Source: Enterococcus mundtii (GTDB lineage: Bacteria; Bacillota; Bacilli; Lactobacillales; Enterococcaceae). Taken from it: a stretch of DNA of 64,000 nucleotides. The DNA lies in assembly GCF_002813755.1 (NCBI RefSeq), contig NZ_CP018061.1:800501-864500 (forward strand), read 5' to 3'. Position numbers and translations under genes: made by a program. Under the pieces are notes generated by a model, which saw nothing but the letters and a program-made list of their open reading frames with translations, was not told the origin of the DNA and searched no databases. Shown here one piece after another: positions 28,310 to 37,636 of the stretch (position 1 is its first letter; each line of letters begins with the position of its first letter).

Positions 28310-28621
28310 ATGAGTTTAAGAGGAAAGCAAAAACGATTTTTACGTAGTCAGGCACACCATCTACAACCGATTTTCCAAATCGGTAAAGGTGGGATCAATG
28401 AAGCGATGATCGTCCAAATCGAAGAAGCACTTGAAAAAAGAGAATTGATCAAAGTATCATTGTTGCAAAATACAGATGAAATCGCGGAAGATGTGGCACA
28501 AGTATTAGAACAAGCCATCGCATGTGAAGTGGTTCAGATCATCGGACGCGTGCTTGTTTTATACAAAGCATCATCTAAAGAGAAATACCAACGGATATCT
28601 AAAGAAGTACATGCAATCTAA
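28310..28621 (+). CDS. yhbY: Ribosome assembly RNA-binding protein YhbY
   Basis: 103-residue CRM-domain RNA-binding protein with the KH-like signature IGKGGINEA and KVSLLQN. It associates with large-subunit precursors. AGAAGGA precedes the ATG. It lies within the yqeG-yqeM operon. Confidence 0.93.
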   Translation: MSLRGKQKRFLRSQAHHLQPIFQIGKGGINEAMIVQIEEALEKRELIKVSLLQNTDEIAEDVAQVLEQAIACEVVQIIGRVLVLYKASSKEKYQRISKEVHAI

Positions 28622-28633
28622 GGAGTGACGAAG

Positions 28634-29281
28634 ATGAAATCGCAAGCGAAATCCTTTGTTCGACCTCAAGTATTTCCAAAAGAAATGCCCCATCTTTATG
28701 AGAAAAGAAAACAGGTGGGGATCTTGGGCGGAACTTTCAATCCTGTGCATCTAGCCCATCTAGTGATGGCAGAACAAGCAGGACAGAATTTAGGACTAGA
28801 CCATGTCTGTTTAATGCCTTCCTATCAACCACCTCATGTGGATGAAAAGCCAACTATACCGGCAGAACATCGCTTAAACATGCTGGAACTTGCGATCGAA
28901 GACAATCCTTTTCTAACGATTGAAACGATTGAAATCGAACGAGGCGGCAAAAGCTATACGTATGACACGATGAAGGCTTTGACTCAAAATAATCCTGATA
29001 CGGACTACTATTTTATCATCGGCGGTGATATGGTCGAATATTTACCAAAGTGGTACAAAATCGACGAGTTATTGACAATGGTCCACTTTGTCGGTATCCA
29101 TCGACGTGGGTATCAAGTGGAAACCCCGTATCCTGTGATCTGGGTCGATGTCCCTGAGATTGATCTAAGTTCGACAAAGATTCGTCAAAAAATTCAACAA
29201 GGTTGTTCCGTCCGTTATTTGATCCCAGATAAAGTCTTGGATTATATTCAGAAAGAAGGATTGTATCAACATGAATTATAG
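28634..29281 (+). CDS. nadD: Nicotinate-nucleotide adenylyltransferase
   Basis: 215-residue enzyme making deamido-NAD from nicotinate mononucleotide and ATP. It shows the nucleotidyltransferase motifs GGTFNPVHLAHL and DLSSTKIRQ. I start at ATG 28634 because AAGGAG ends 8 nt upstream; a GTG at 28625 sits in the ribosome-binding site. It overlaps yqeK by 11 bp. Confidence 0.94.
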   Translation: MKSQAKSFVRPQVFPKEMPHLYEKRKQVGILGGTFNPVHLAHLVMAEQAGQNLGLDHVCLMPSYQPPHVDEKPTIPAEHRLNMLELAIEDNPFLTIETIEIERGGKSYTYDTMKALTQNNPDTDYYFIIGGDMVEYLPKWYKIDELLTMVHFVGIHRRGYQVETPYPVIWVDVPEIDLSSTKIRQKIQQGCSVRYLIPDKVLDYIQKEGLYQHEL

Positions 29282-29855
29282 TACAGATTATACGGCCTAT
29301 ACTCGAGAAATTTTGATGCAAAAAGTCCAAATGAGAATGAGTGAACAACGCTTCAAACATGTCTTGGGTGTAGAACAAACAGCTGTTGCACTTGCTGAAA
29401 GGTATGGTTGCTCGCCAGAAAAAGCGAGTATCGCCGCATTGACACATGATTATGCGAAAGAACGACCAGACGATGAGTTTATCTTATTCATCGAACGTGA
29501 GCAACTTGACCCAGAATTATTAGCTTATGGAAATGCAATTTGGCACGGATTAGTCGGTGCATCATTTGTTGAACGAGAATTAGGCATCACTGATGAGGAG
29601 ATCTTACAAGCAATCCGTCTCCATACGACAGGAGCTGCTGAGATGTCCTTACTCGATAAAGTCATCTATGTGGCTGACTATATCGAACCAGGACGTTCTT
29701 TTCCAGGTGTCAAAGAAGCCCGTGAGATTGCCATGATCGATTTAGATGAAGCAGTTGCATTCGAAACCAAACATACATTAGCACATTTGATTGCGCAAGA
29801 AAGCAAAATTTATCCAAAAACAATTGAAACATATAATCATTGGGTGGCAAAATAG
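29271..29855 (+). CDS. yqeK: HD-domain hydrolase YqeK (Ap4A hydrolase family)
   Basis: 194-residue HD-domain metalloprotein, fused to or beside NadD in Firmicutes. Metal ligands are visible: His in RFKHVLGVEQ, HDYAKE (HD), WHGLVGA and LHTTGA. B. subtilis YqeK-type proteins symmetrically cleave diadenosine tetraphosphate. The start overlaps nadD, with GAAAGAAGGA upstream. Confidence 0.92.
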   Translation: MNYSTDYTAYTREILMQKVQMRMSEQRFKHVLGVEQTAVALAERYGCSPEKASIAALTHDYAKERPDDEFILFIEREQLDPELLAYGNAIWHGLVGASFVERELGITDEEILQAIRLHTTGAAEMSLLDKVIYVADYIEPGRSFPGVKEAREIAMIDLDEAVAFETKHTLAHLIAQESKIYPKTIETYNHWVAK

Positions 29856-29876
29856 CTGACCCATTAGGAGGAAATC

Positions 29877-30233
29877 ATCATCGATAGTAAAGAACAATTA
29901 AAAATCGCTGTCCAAGCAGCAGATTCAAAACGTGCAGAAGATATTTTAGCTTTAGACGTCCGTAAAGTGTCGCTATTAGCTGACTACTTTATGATCTGTT
30001 CAGCAAACAGTGAACGTCAGATCAATGCCATCGTGGAAGAAATCATTGAAAAAGAAGAAGAAAGCAAATACGAAGTAAAACGCGTAGAAGGAAAAGAAGG
30101 CGGCAAATGGATTCTGATCGATCTAGGTGATTTGATCATCCATGTATTCCATGCCCCAGAACGTGGTTTTTATAATTTAGAGAAGTTATGGTCGGATGCG
30201 CCACTTGTCGATTTGACTGAATGGTTGGATTAG
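29877..30233 (+). CDS. rsfS: Ribosome silencing factor RsfS with apparent ATC start
   Basis: RsfS binds L14 and blocks subunit joining in slow growth. The family N-terminus (IDSKEQLKIAVQAADSKRAEDI) is fully encoded here, directly after AGGAGG (29866-29871). The only codon in the right place is ATC 29877, 5 nt on; there is no ATG, GTG or TTG until GTG 29967, which would remove 30 conserved residues. I therefore predict a non-canonical ATC start, giving 118 residues, the standard length. The core SLLADYFMI and HVFHAPERGFYNLEKLW are intact. An assembly error is the main alternative. Confidence 0.85.
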   Translation: MIDSKEQLKIAVQAADSKRAEDILALDVRKVSLLADYFMICSANSERQINAIVEEIIEKEEESKYEVKRVEGKEGGKWILIDLGDLIIHVFHAPERGFYNLEKLWSDAPLVDLTEWLD

Positions 30234-30234
30234 C

Positions 30235-30996
30235 ATGGCCTACGAAACATTTGCCTTTATTTACGATGAAGTCATGGATGACGGGCTTTATGAACAATGG
30301 CTCGCATTTTCTAAACGCCATTTGCCTGAAACAACTAAAAACATCCTTGAACTAGCTTGTGGTACAGGAGCATTAGCTGTGGCTTTTGCCAAAGACGGCT
30401 ACAATGTAACTGGTTTGGATCTATCAGAAGAAATGCTGATGATCGCCAGTCAACGTGCCTATGAAGAAGAAGCAACGGTACAATTTGTTGAAGGGAATAT
30501 GTTAGATCTATCAGAGAGTGGGCAATACCAAGCCATCACTTGTTTCTCAGATTCTTTGTGCTATATGCAAAACGATCAAGAAGTACAACAAGTATTCGAT
30601 GAAGTCTATCAGGCATTGGAAGAAAACGGCCGTTTCTTGTTTGATGTCCATTCCGTTTATCAAATCGATCAAGTATTTCCGGAGTATAGTTATCATTACC
30701 AAGGAGACGATTTTGCCTTTCTTTGGGACAGTTATACGGGGAAAGAAAAACATAGCATTGAACATTATTTGACATTCTTTGTCGAATCACAAGAAAAAGA
30801 CGGTACGTTCACACGTGAGGATGAATTACATCAAGAACGTACGTATCCACTAGAAAACTACTTGCGGATGTTAGAGAATAGCGGATTTGCTAAAGTAGAA
30901 GTATTCGCTGATTTTACAGACGAAACACCTAACGAAGAATCCAGACGTTGGTTTTTTGTCGCCCAGAAAGAAGAAGGCGAAATTGACGAACTGTAG
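30235..30996 (+). CDS. yqeM: Class I SAM-dependent methyltransferase (YqeM)
   Basis: 253-residue Rossmann-fold methyltransferase. SAM motif I is LELACGTGALAV, the acidic loop end is GLDLSEEML, and VEGNMLDL is motif II. The substrate is unknown. It starts one base after rsfS and ends the conserved cluster. A hairpin terminator follows. Confidence 0.92.
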   Translation: MAYETFAFIYDEVMDDGLYEQWLAFSKRHLPETTKNILELACGTGALAVAFAKDGYNVTGLDLSEEMLMIASQRAYEEEATVQFVEGNMLDLSESGQYQAITCFSDSLCYMQNDQEVQQVFDEVYQALEENGRFLFDVHSVYQIDQVFPEYSYHYQGDDFAFLWDSYTGKEKHSIEHYLTFFVESQEKDGTFTREDELHQERTYPLENYLRMLENSGFAKVEVFADFTDETPNEESRRWFFVAQKEEGEIDEL

Positions 30997-31005
30997 CAAA
31001 CAATA

Positions 31006-31050
31006 AAAAGGAGAGACGGCTGGATCAAAAAGCTTAGTCTCTTCTTTTTT
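31006..31050 (+). terminator. Terminator after yqeM
   Basis: AAAAGGAGAGAC pairs with GTCTCTTCTTTT (ending 31048), followed by T. It lies just before tmcAL, so partial readthrough is likely. Confidence 0.7.
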
Positions 31051-31073
31051 ACTAGGCGAAAGGAGAAAAGCGA

Positions 31074-32255
31074 ATGAAAGTATGTGGCATCATTGTTGAA
31101 TATAATCCCTTTCACAATGGTCATCTTTACCATGTCCAACAAGCACGGGAACGAACCGGTGCCGATGTAGTGATTGCGGTGATGAGTGGCAATTTTTTGC
31201 AGCGAGGTGAACCGGCGATTTTAGATAAGTGGCAACGTGCAGAAGTAGCCTTGCAAAACGGAGTGGATCTCGTAGTTGAATTACCAATCGAGTGGGCAGT
31301 ACAATCTGCTGATTATTTTGCCAAAGGAGCAGTTCAACTGTTGCAAAAATTAAACTGTGACTATTTATGTTTTGGAACAGAAGATGAAGCGACCTTCGAT
31401 TATCAAGCATTCGGTCAATTTGTTTTGCACCATCAGGATCAAATCACCAAAGCTTTTCAAGAATTACCTGATCAGACAATGAGTTATCCGCAAAAGATGA
31501 CACAGGTATTCAAACATGTCTACCCAGAAATCTCACTTGACTTTTCTTCACCCAATCATATTCTAGGGTTGAGCTATGCAAAAGAAAATGCTACGTATGA
31601 ACATCCAATGGAATTAGTTCCGATCAACCGTAAAGGGGCTGGCTATCATGATGAAGACTTATCAGAAGAAACAATAGCCAGTGCCACAGCGATTCGTAAA
31701 GCACTAACTGAAAGTCGATCGATTTCTGCAACAGTTCCATCAGAGACAGAGACGTTTTTAAAAATAGCAAGTTTGCAAACTTGGACATCCTATTGGCCCT
31801 TGCTAAAATACCGTCTTCTTTCTTCCACCGTTGACTCGTTGCAAAAAATCTACCAGATGACGGAAGGTTTAGAGATCAGGATGTTAGAAGCGGCAAAGAC
31901 AGCTAATACATTTTACGAGTTTGTCGAACAAGTCAAAACAAAACGCTATACGTGGACGAGGATCCAGCGCTTGTCATGCTACGTGTTATTAAATATCCAA
32001 AAAGAAGAGATGAGAGAGCAACAGATGCAAGAATACATCCATGTGTTGGGCTTTACAACAGCAGGTAGAGCATGTCTCAAAAATAAAAAAACCTTAGCCC
32101 TTTTTGCGAAAATCGGCAAAAAAGAAGCGCAAGTGGCAAAACTACTCGTTCGCAGTGATCAAATCTATCGCTTAGGTGGCGAGGTAGCGGAACAAGTATT
32201 TGGGCGAAAACCAGTCTTTATCGAAACGATCGAAGAGAAAAAAAGCTTCACATAA
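31074..32255 (+). CDS. tmcAL: tRNA(Met) cytidine acetate ligase TmcAL (YlbM)
   Basis: 393-residue enzyme of the nucleotidyltransferase superfamily that makes N4-acetylcytidine at the wobble base of elongator tRNA-Met, using acetate and ATP. The motifs [26 protein letters not shown] and the SSPNHILG region match. AAAGGAGAAAAGCG precedes the ATG. The gene commonly follows yqeM in Lactobacillales. Confidence 0.93.
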   Translation: MKVCGIIVEYNPFHNGHLYHVQQARERTGADVVIAVMSGNFLQRGEPAILDKWQRAEVALQNGVDLVVELPIEWAVQSADYFAKGAVQLLQKLNCDYLCFGTEDEATFDYQAFGQFVLHHQDQITKAFQELPDQTMSYPQKMTQVFKHVYPEISLDFSSPNHILGLSYAKENATYEHPMELVPINRKGAGYHDEDLSEETIASATAIRKALTESRSISATVPSETETFLKIASLQTWTSYWPLLKYRLLSSTVDSLQKIYQMTEGLEIRMLEAAKTANTFYEFVEQVKTKRYTWTRIQRLSCYVLLNIQKEEMREQQMQEYIHVLGFTTAGRACLKNKKTLALFAKIGKKEAQVAKLLVRSDQIYRLGGEVAEQVFGRKPVFIETIEEKKSFT

Positions 32256-32353
32256 ACCTGATTCACAAGTATAATGAAACAGGACGTTTTGTGTGTTCCC
32301 GCACGAATCAAAAAGAATCTATCTTATATCAAATCAGAAAGCGAAGTGAAACT

Positions 32354-33073
32354 ATGGGACGTAAATGGGCCAATATCGTAGCTAAAAAAACAGCTAAAGA
32401 TGCAAATAACAGCCGAGTTTATGCGAAGTTCGGAATTGAAATCTATGCAGCAGCAAAATCAGGTGACCCTGACCCACACGCTAACCAAAAACTACGTTTC
32501 GTCATTGAACGCGCTAAAACTTACAATGTACCAAAACATATCATCGACCGAGCAATCGAAAAAGCAAAAGGTTCAGGGGATGAAACATACTCTGAATTGC
32601 GCTATGAAGGATTTGGACCAAATGGCTCAATGGTGATCGTAGACACATTGACCAACAACGTCAACCGAACAGCCGCTGATGTGCGTGCAGCGTTCGGTAA
32701 AAACGGCGGAAATATGGGCGTTTCTGGGGCAGTATCTTATATGTTCGACAATACCGCGATTTTTGGTTTTGCCGGTGAAGATGCAGATGAGATCTTAGAA
32801 TACTTGATGGAAAAGGACATTGATGTGCGTGATGTCATGGAAGAAGATGGCCAAATCATCGTTTACGGAGAAGTGCCAGATTTCCACAGTATCCAAGAAG
32901 CACTAAAAGAAAAAGGCATCACTGACTTTTCAATTGCGGAGATCCAAATGATCCCTCAAAATGAAGTGACGTTGACTGGCGAAGACTTGGAACAATTCGA
33001 AAAAATGATCGATGTATTAGAAGATCTAGAAGATGTCCAACATGTCTTCCATAATGTTGATGTTGAACGATAA
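32354..33073 (+). CDS. YebC/PmpR family protein, YeeN subtype
   Basis: 239 residues. The start [20 protein letters not shown] and the whole sequence resemble E. coli YeeN, the second branch of the YebC family. Older annotations call these transcription regulators; newer work ties YebC proteins to translation of proline stretches. I start at ATG 32354 because upstream codons in the same frame are not conserved-looking. It is the last host gene before the prophage, whose integrase stop lies 72 bp away. Confidence 0.9.
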   Translation: MGRKWANIVAKKTAKDANNSRVYAKFGIEIYAAAKSGDPDPHANQKLRFVIERAKTYNVPKHIIDRAIEKAKGSGDETYSELRYEGFGPNGSMVIVDTLTNNVNRTAADVRAAFGKNGGNMGVSGAVSYMFDNTAIFGFAGEDADEILEYLMEKDIDVRDVMEEDGQIIVYGEVPDFHSIQEALKEKGITDFSIAEIQMIPQNEVTLTGEDLEQFEKMIDVLEDLEDVQHVFHNVDVER

Positions 33074-33096
33074 AGTTGATTTATAAAGGTTTTTTG

Positions 33097-33120
33097 AAAA
33101 CAAATCGTTTTGTTTTTTTA
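33097..33120 (+). terminator. Weak terminator after the yeeN-type gene
   Basis: AAAAC (33097-33101) pairs with GTTTT (33107-33111), followed by a T7 run. A prophage attachment core may lie in or next to this 70-bp gap, but cannot be defined with one end visible. Confidence 0.45.
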
Positions 33121-33144
33121 TAAGGGGCATTGAAGGGGCAAGGA

Positions 33145-34335
33145 TTAACCTTGCTCTTTTTCTTTTGCATTAAGTTTATCTATTAAATCTTGTTCTACCT
33201 TTTTGGTAACATGTGTGTATATCTTTAAAGTAGTTAAGGGATTAACTTGACCTACTCGTGACATAATTGCTTTTTGATTTATTCCCATTTCTGCTAGTAA
33301 GGAAATATGAGTGTGACGAAAAATATGTGTTGATAGTCTTTTGTTTAATTTACCTTGTTCTTTTAGCCTTGCAGACAGTCTTCGTAAGACTCTATTCATG
33401 CTAAAAGGTGGCACTGCATCTCCATTTGGAGCTGCCAAAATAAAGCCCATGTCATTATATTTTGAATTAATTGTTTTGTTTAATTTGTTTTGGTTAATCC
33501 ATTTTTCAATAATTACTTTTGTTTCATTGCTTATTGGAATTTTTCTGTTTGAGAAGACATTCTTAGGACTCGTTGTCAATCCATCTTGCGCTCGTGCGTA
33601 GTTGTAGAAGAGTGTTTTGTTAACATCAAGTGCATTACCGTCATAATCTTCAATCTTGAGAGCAGCAAGCTCACCGTATCGCATACCTGTTTTAGACAAA
33701 ACCTCAGCGATTTCAGCATATTGCGAAGCGCATGAACTATATTTTAAATTTCTTAATTCATCTATTACTAATTCGAGTTCATCAGGTTCTAAATATTTTT
33801 GAGTTACTCTTTCATGTTCTTCAATAGTGGCTTTTTTACGTTCTATCTTTACATCTTTAACTATATTATATTTTACAAAACCTACTTGTTTAGCATATTC
33901 ATACATATTGCTAAATAGTGATCTAATAGCATCAGTATATGAATAAGAATAGTTTTCCTTATAATAGAAATCATTTAAAAAATTTTGTAGATAGCTTGAA
34001 GTAAGGTTGTTAACTAAAACAGATGTATCCATTCTTAGTTCAACTGCTTTGTATAAGCTAACATTTGTTAGGTAAGTTTGTTCTTTTACTTTTTGTCTAT
34101 AAATTTGAATCCATTCATCATATAGATTTGCTAGGGTTACTTTCTGTTCATTTGGTTTGCTGATCTTAACATTAATTTTTTCTTGTAATTCAATCATAGC
34201 TTGTTTTTTTGCTTGATTGGATTTTGATGTTAGAGTGATAGATACACGTTTAAGTTTTTCCGTGTACGGATCTTTATACCTTTCAAAATACTTGTACTTT
34301 CCATTCGGTAATTCTTCCATCCACATGACTTTCAC
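33145..34335 (-). CDS. int: Phage tyrosine recombinase (integrase)
   Basis: 396 residues. The N-terminal arm-binding segment (KYKYFERYKDPYTEKLKRV) and SAM-like domain precede the catalytic domain, with Arg in TGMRYGELAAL, Lys in SNRKIPIS, HIFRHTHISLL and the nucleophile Tyr in TLKIYTHV. It promotes site-specific integration and, with an excisionase, excision. It is oriented toward the host yeeN-type gene, so the attachment site should be immediately beyond its stop. Confidence 0.95.
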   Translation of the reverse strand: MKVMWMEELPNGKYKYFERYKDPYTEKLKRVSITLTSKSNQAKKQAMIELQEKINVKISKPNEQKVTLANLYDEWIQIYRQKVKEQTYLTNVSLYKAVELRMDTSVLVNNLTSSYLQNFLNDFYYKENYSYSYTDAIRSLFSNMYEYAKQVGFVKYNIVKDVKIERKKATIEEHERVTQKYLEPDELELVIDELRNLKYSSCASQYAEIAEVLSKTGMRYGELAALKIEDYDGNALDVNKTLFYNYARAQDGLTTSPKNVFSNRKIPISNETKVIIEKWINQNKLNKTINSKYNDMGFILAAPNGDAVPPFSMNRVLRRLSARLKEQGKLNKRLSTHIFRHTHISLLAEMGINQKAIMSRVGQVNPLTTLKIYTHVTKKVEQDLIDKLNAKEKEQG

Positions 34336-34426
34336 TCCTATTTCATGATAAAATAGGCATAATGAAAAAGCCTATTGTTTATTTTGTTTGAGCACGCTCT
34401 CGCTTTGGTCGGTAGGGCGTGTTTTT

Positions 34427-34882
34427 TTATTTTGTTTCAAACGTTGTATGACAATTAGTACAGAACCACTCATTTTTACCTTTTTTTCCAGCAAATCCTG
34501 CCAATGTACCTACCCCACCTGTAAGCGCGGCCCCACCAATTGCTTTTCCTACAGAAAAACCTTTTTTATTGTTCTGCATAAACTCTATCTCTCGTGATTG
34601 GCAAGTGGGGCACTTGATAATGTTTTTGTTTTGTTTGTTTGATGTTGCTTGCTTGTTCAATTCATCCAAATCTTTCTTAGCTTCTCCATGTAACTGCTCC
34701 CATTTATCGTAAAAGTTGTTACTTCTAGTTCCTAAAAATAAGGAGCCTAATGATAAAGTTAGTATAAAAAGTGACCCTAAATCTATCCAATCTCCAAAAT
34801 AAAAACCAAAATAAAGATATATGACAAAAACTACTATAGATAGCCCACTGAAAATTTTTTTGTATTTTCTATAACCATTCAT
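34427..34882 (-). CDS. Membrane protein with C-terminal zinc ribbon
   Basis: 151 residues. Two hydrophobic helices near the N-terminus (about 12-30 and 35-50), a charged linker, then a zinc-ribbon-like pair CPTC and CTNC separated by a Gly-rich hydrophobic stretch (AIGGAALTGGVGTLAGFAG). It lies in the lysogeny block between integrase and ImmA. Such proteins are frequent prophage cargo; a role in superinfection exclusion is only a guess. The 180 bp upstream are AT-rich with no further gene. Confidence 0.7.
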   Translation of the reverse strand: MNGYRKYKKIFSGLSIVVFVIYLYFGFYFGDWIDLGSLFILTLSLGSLFLGTRSNNFYDKWEQLHGEAKKDLDELNKQATSNKQNKNIIKCPTCQSREIEFMQNNKKGFSVGKAIGGAALTGGVGTLAGFAGKKGKNEWFCTNCHTTFETK

Positions 34883-35062
34883 GTATTAACATCCTCCTAA
34901 AATATATTTTATTTAAGGTCAATCTCTTAGTTCAATTAAACCACCTCCTCAAACACACAAATATTATTTTTAAATAAAACATGTATTTATTTGTATGTTA
35001 TATGAAATATAAGAATTAAAGCGCTTAAAATTATACGTATTATAAATACAAGCTTATGTTCT

Positions 35063-35503
35063 TTAATGAAGAACAATTGAATAACTCAATTGTTCTTCAT
35101 TTATATGCTGAGTCATAAATTTTTTTACAATCGTTTCGTATCTGATATCCAAATCGTAGCTTTCTAAAAAATTAATGGTATTGAATGCTTCCGGTGAAAA
35201 ATCGGGATCATGCAAACGGGTTTCGATCATTTGCTTTATCATAAATTCTTCCGCCTCTTGCTCCATTTTTGATCTTAAAGAAAAGGTTAAATTATATAAT
35301 TCGTAATTCTTCATATGTTTAGCTGCGTGTCCTAGTTCATGCAAGAGAGTAACTTTTTCTTTTCTTTCCGACAACGATGAATCAAGGACTATGGTGTTGA
35401 TGGCCGCAAGGTAATGACCATCAGCATCCATTTGCTCTGCTTTTTCCACATAAACTACAGAAACATTTAACTGTGAAATAATATCATTTATCTTCGCATC
35501 CAT
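35063..35503 (-). CDS. ImmA/IrrE family metallopeptidase
   Basis: 146 residues with the zinc-protease motif LLHELGHAAKH (near residue 54). In ICEBs1-like elements ImmA cleaves the neighbouring repressor after DNA damage and so induces the element. It lies 9 bp downstream of the CI-like repressor gene, the usual pairing. It is somewhat short for the family, but the HExxH core and downstream Glu region (EQEAEEFMIKQM) are present. Confidence 0.88.
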   Translation of the reverse strand: MDAKINDIISQLNVSVVYVEKAEQMDADGHYLAAINTIVLDSSLSERKEKVTLLHELGHAAKHMKNYELYNLTFSLRSKMEQEAEEFMIKQMIETRLHDPDFSPEAFNTINFLESYDLDIRYETIVKKFMTQHINEEQLSYSIVLH

Positions 35504-35512
35504 TTATCACAC

Positions 35513-35863
35513 CTACTTAGCATCATTCTTATTTTCAATATATGCTTCGATAATTCCGGTTAAAATTCGCCTATCATTATCAGTGAGTGGTTTTCCATCG
35601 CTACTCATTACAGAAGCTAGCGCTTCTTCTACAGTTAGGCCTTTAGACTCCTCTGATAAGCCAAGAGGGGTATCGGTACCATCTAAAAGGTAATCTGTAG
35701 TAACATTAAAATATTTTGCTACTTTTTGTAAGGTGTCTGCCTTAGGACTACTAGTTCTCCATTGATAAATTGCGTTTCTACTTAATCCTAGATCTTCTGC
35801 AACTTCTTTTAAACTTTTTCCCCGTTTTTTAGCAAGTTCAGAAATCCTTTCAAATAAAGTCAT
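35513..35863 (-). CDS. CI-like phage repressor (XRE family)
   Basis: 116 residues. N-terminal helix-turn-helix (SLKEVAEDLGLSRNAIYQW), then VTTDYLLDGTDTP and a short acidic tail. No peptidase domain, which fits regulation by the adjacent ImmA. I start at ATG 35863, with AAGGAG 8 nt upstream; a GTG at 35872 overlaps that site. It should bind the ATGCACAAA-type operators in the divergent control region and maintain lysogeny. Confidence 0.9.
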   Translation of the reverse strand: MTLFERISELAKKRGKSLKEVAEDLGLSRNAIYQWRTSSPKADTLQKVAKYFNVTTDYLLDGTDTPLGLSEESKGLTVEEALASVMSSDGKPLTDNDRRILTGIIEAYIENKNDAK

Positions 35864-35906
35864 TATAAACACTCCTTGATCACAAGGATGTTATATAAAC
35901 AAAACT

Positions 35907-36088
35907 ATGCACAAAACACTTTACATGCACAAAGTTTTGTAATATACTTCATCTTGTAAGTTAGTTTGATAGAAAAAAAGCAAATTAAAGACACTTCTTA
36001 TCAAGCGTAAGTTTGGCGACCGACCGCAGATAAAAGGATATTTATGTGCTTATTTCTTTATGTTTATATAGTACGAAACTTTGTGCAT
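35907..36088. promoter_or_regulatory. Divergent lysogeny control region with three operator-like repeats
   Basis: Related half-sites ATGCACAAAA (35907-35916), ATGCACAAAGT (35925-35935) and, inverted, ACTTTGTGCAT (36078-36088). The first two overlap a candidate leftward promoter for the repressor (TTGTGC, 17 bp, CATAGT). The third lies just after a rightward -10 TATAGT (36067-36072). ACAAAAC/GTTTTGT also flank the left pair. The layout resembles a lambda-type switch. Confidence 0.72.
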
Positions 36089-36156
36089 GGTGTCAATAAC
36101 TTTGCCAAAATCTTTTGAACTAGCTTACAAAAATTTCAGGGAAGGAGAGAGTCATA

Positions 36157-36348
36157 GTGCCAGATACAACAGTAAGTCGTCAAAAGATCCGTGATCATTT
36201 TAAAGAAAAAGGTATTTCACTAGCGAGCTTGGCTACATTGTTTAATGTTCCAAGACAAGATTTAATTGATTATCTTAATGGAAAGAATCAAAGCAAAAAA
36301 GCACATGAGATTCTTTTAGCTATTATTGATATTTATAAAATTAGATAG
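36157..36348 (+). CDS. Cro-like regulator
   Basis: 63-residue helix-turn-helix protein (GISLASLATLFNVPRQDLIDYL). It is the first gene of the rightward early operon. It starts at ATG or GTG around 36157 after AAGGAGAGAG; the codon read at 36157 is GTG. The position opposite the repressor suggests a Cro role. Confidence 0.75.
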   Translation: MPDTTVSRQKIRDHFKEKGISLASLATLFNVPRQDLIDYLNGKNQSKKAHEILLAIIDIYKIR

Positions 36349-36363
36349 TTGGAGGGGAAGCAG

Positions 36364-36627
36364 GTGAGTAATATCCAAATTACAGTTGCAAAGACTATTG
36401 AAGTTCCTCAGGCATGGATGGCCAAAGATGAAGCGATTATCTACTTTGGCTATCAATTCCACAAACCTTTATTTCAAAAGCTCTTGAAAGAGTTTAAGGA
36501 ACATGATGATTTCAAGGAGGGCTATCGGTTAGTTACGTATGGTTTGCCAATTATAAACATTAAAACGTTCGATAATTTTCTAGTTTGGCGAGACAAGAAT
36601 AAGTTTAAGCGAAAAAGACAAGTTTAG
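36364..36627 (+). CDS. Phage early protein, excisionase-like size
   Basis: 87 residues from GTG 36364 (GGAGG 8 nt upstream; a TTG at 36349 lies in the ribosome-binding region). It reads VSNIQITVAKTIEVPQAWM and ends in a basic tail (KFKRKRQV). Size and place after cro are reminiscent of DUF771 or excisionase-like proteins, but I do not recognise it with confidence. Confidence 0.65.
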   Translation: MSNIQITVAKTIEVPQAWMAKDEAIIYFGYQFHKPLFQKLLKEFKEHDDFKEGYRLVTYGLPIINIKTFDNFLVWRDKNKFKRKRQV

Positions 36628-36638
36628 GAGGCAACAGC

Positions 36639-37364
36639 ATGAATCAAATGCAAATTATTGAATTTTACAATCAACGCTTATTAACTACGGAGCAATTAGC
36701 GGAATTCTATGAAGCGACACCGAAAAACATTCGTGATAATTTCCAAAACAATCGAAATAAATTTATTGAAGGTAAACATTATTTCAGGTTAGAAGGTGAT
36801 GATTTAAGAGCGTTTAAGAACGACACCGAAAATATCGGTATCGTCGGAAGTCGAGTAAATCAACTTATTCTCTACACAAAACGAGGTGCGAGTCGTCATT
36901 CGAAAATGTTAGGCACGGATCGAGCGTGGGATATGTTTGATGAATTGGAAGAAAACTATTTCAATCCAAAGCAACAAATCAAAATCCCAACAACCCCTCG
37001 TGAATTAATTCAATTAGCTTTAGCAGGAAACGAAGCAACAAATCAACGTGTTGATGAAATTGAGGAACGTTTAGTAGACATTGAAGTAAATAAACTGATC
37101 AACACGGAAGATAAAGGGACAATCGATCGAGCGGTTCAAAAAAAAGTTTATCAAATCTGTAAGGATCAACATTTTGGGCAAGATGCCAAGAGCATGCTTT
37201 TTCAGGATCTGGGGTCAAGTATCAAACAATTATTTAATGTTCCGAATCGTGGACGAATTAAAGATAAGGATTTTCGAAAAGTATTGAACTTTATCAATAG
37301 CTGGGAGCCGTCTTCTGTGACAAAAGAACGTATCAATCAGATTCAAACAGAATTGGAAATGTAG
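36639..37364 (+). CDS. ORF6N/ORF6C domain antirepressor-like protein
   Basis: 241 residues. The N-terminal ORF6N-type DNA-binding domain (LLTTEQLAEFYEATPKNIRDNF, then GKHYFRLEGDDL and RGASRHSKMLG) joins a C-terminal ORF6C-like part (QICKDQHFGQDAKSMLFQDL). Such proteins act as phage antirepressors or early regulators. AGGAGGCAACAGC precedes the ATG. Confidence 0.82.
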   Translation: MNQMQIIEFYNQRLLTTEQLAEFYEATPKNIRDNFQNNRNKFIEGKHYFRLEGDDLRAFKNDTENIGIVGSRVNQLILYTKRGASRHSKMLGTDRAWDMFDELEENYFNPKQQIKIPTTPRELIQLALAGNEATNQRVDEIEERLVDIEVNKLINTEDKGTIDRAVQKKVYQICKDQHFGQDAKSMLFQDLGSSIKQLFNVPNRGRIKDKDFRKVLNFINSWEPSSVTKERINQIQTELEM

Positions 37365-37375
37365 GAGGAAGTTAA

Positions 37376-37603
37376 ATGAAAATTAATAAAAAGTTAGAGC
37401 AAAAATGGCAATAGTGGGAAACAACGATGGAAGGCGCAGAGATGTATCTAAATGCTGCAAGAGATTTGGGTTCAACTGTCATAACCGAGGATGATGCTGT
37501 TTTTTGCCTAGCTAGTGAAAAAATCCAATTAACCATTGATCAGTTGGAAGAAGGCAAGAAATTAATTGAAAAGCTAGAATTTGCAGAAGAATTACTGGAA
37601 TAG
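37376..37603 (+). pseudogene. Small phage gene interrupted by an in-frame amber codon
   Basis: A 75-residue frame with a perfect AGGAGGAAGTTAA ribosome-binding site at ATG 37376 is cut by TAG at 37412-37414 after 12 codons (ending KLEQKWQ), then continues in frame as a convincing acidic helical protein to 37603. A restart at ATG 37427 is possible but lacks a good ribosome-binding site. Family unknown. Confidence 0.55.
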
Positions 37604-37636
37604 GCAAATACTTTTGAAAGTAGGTTGAGGTGAGAC

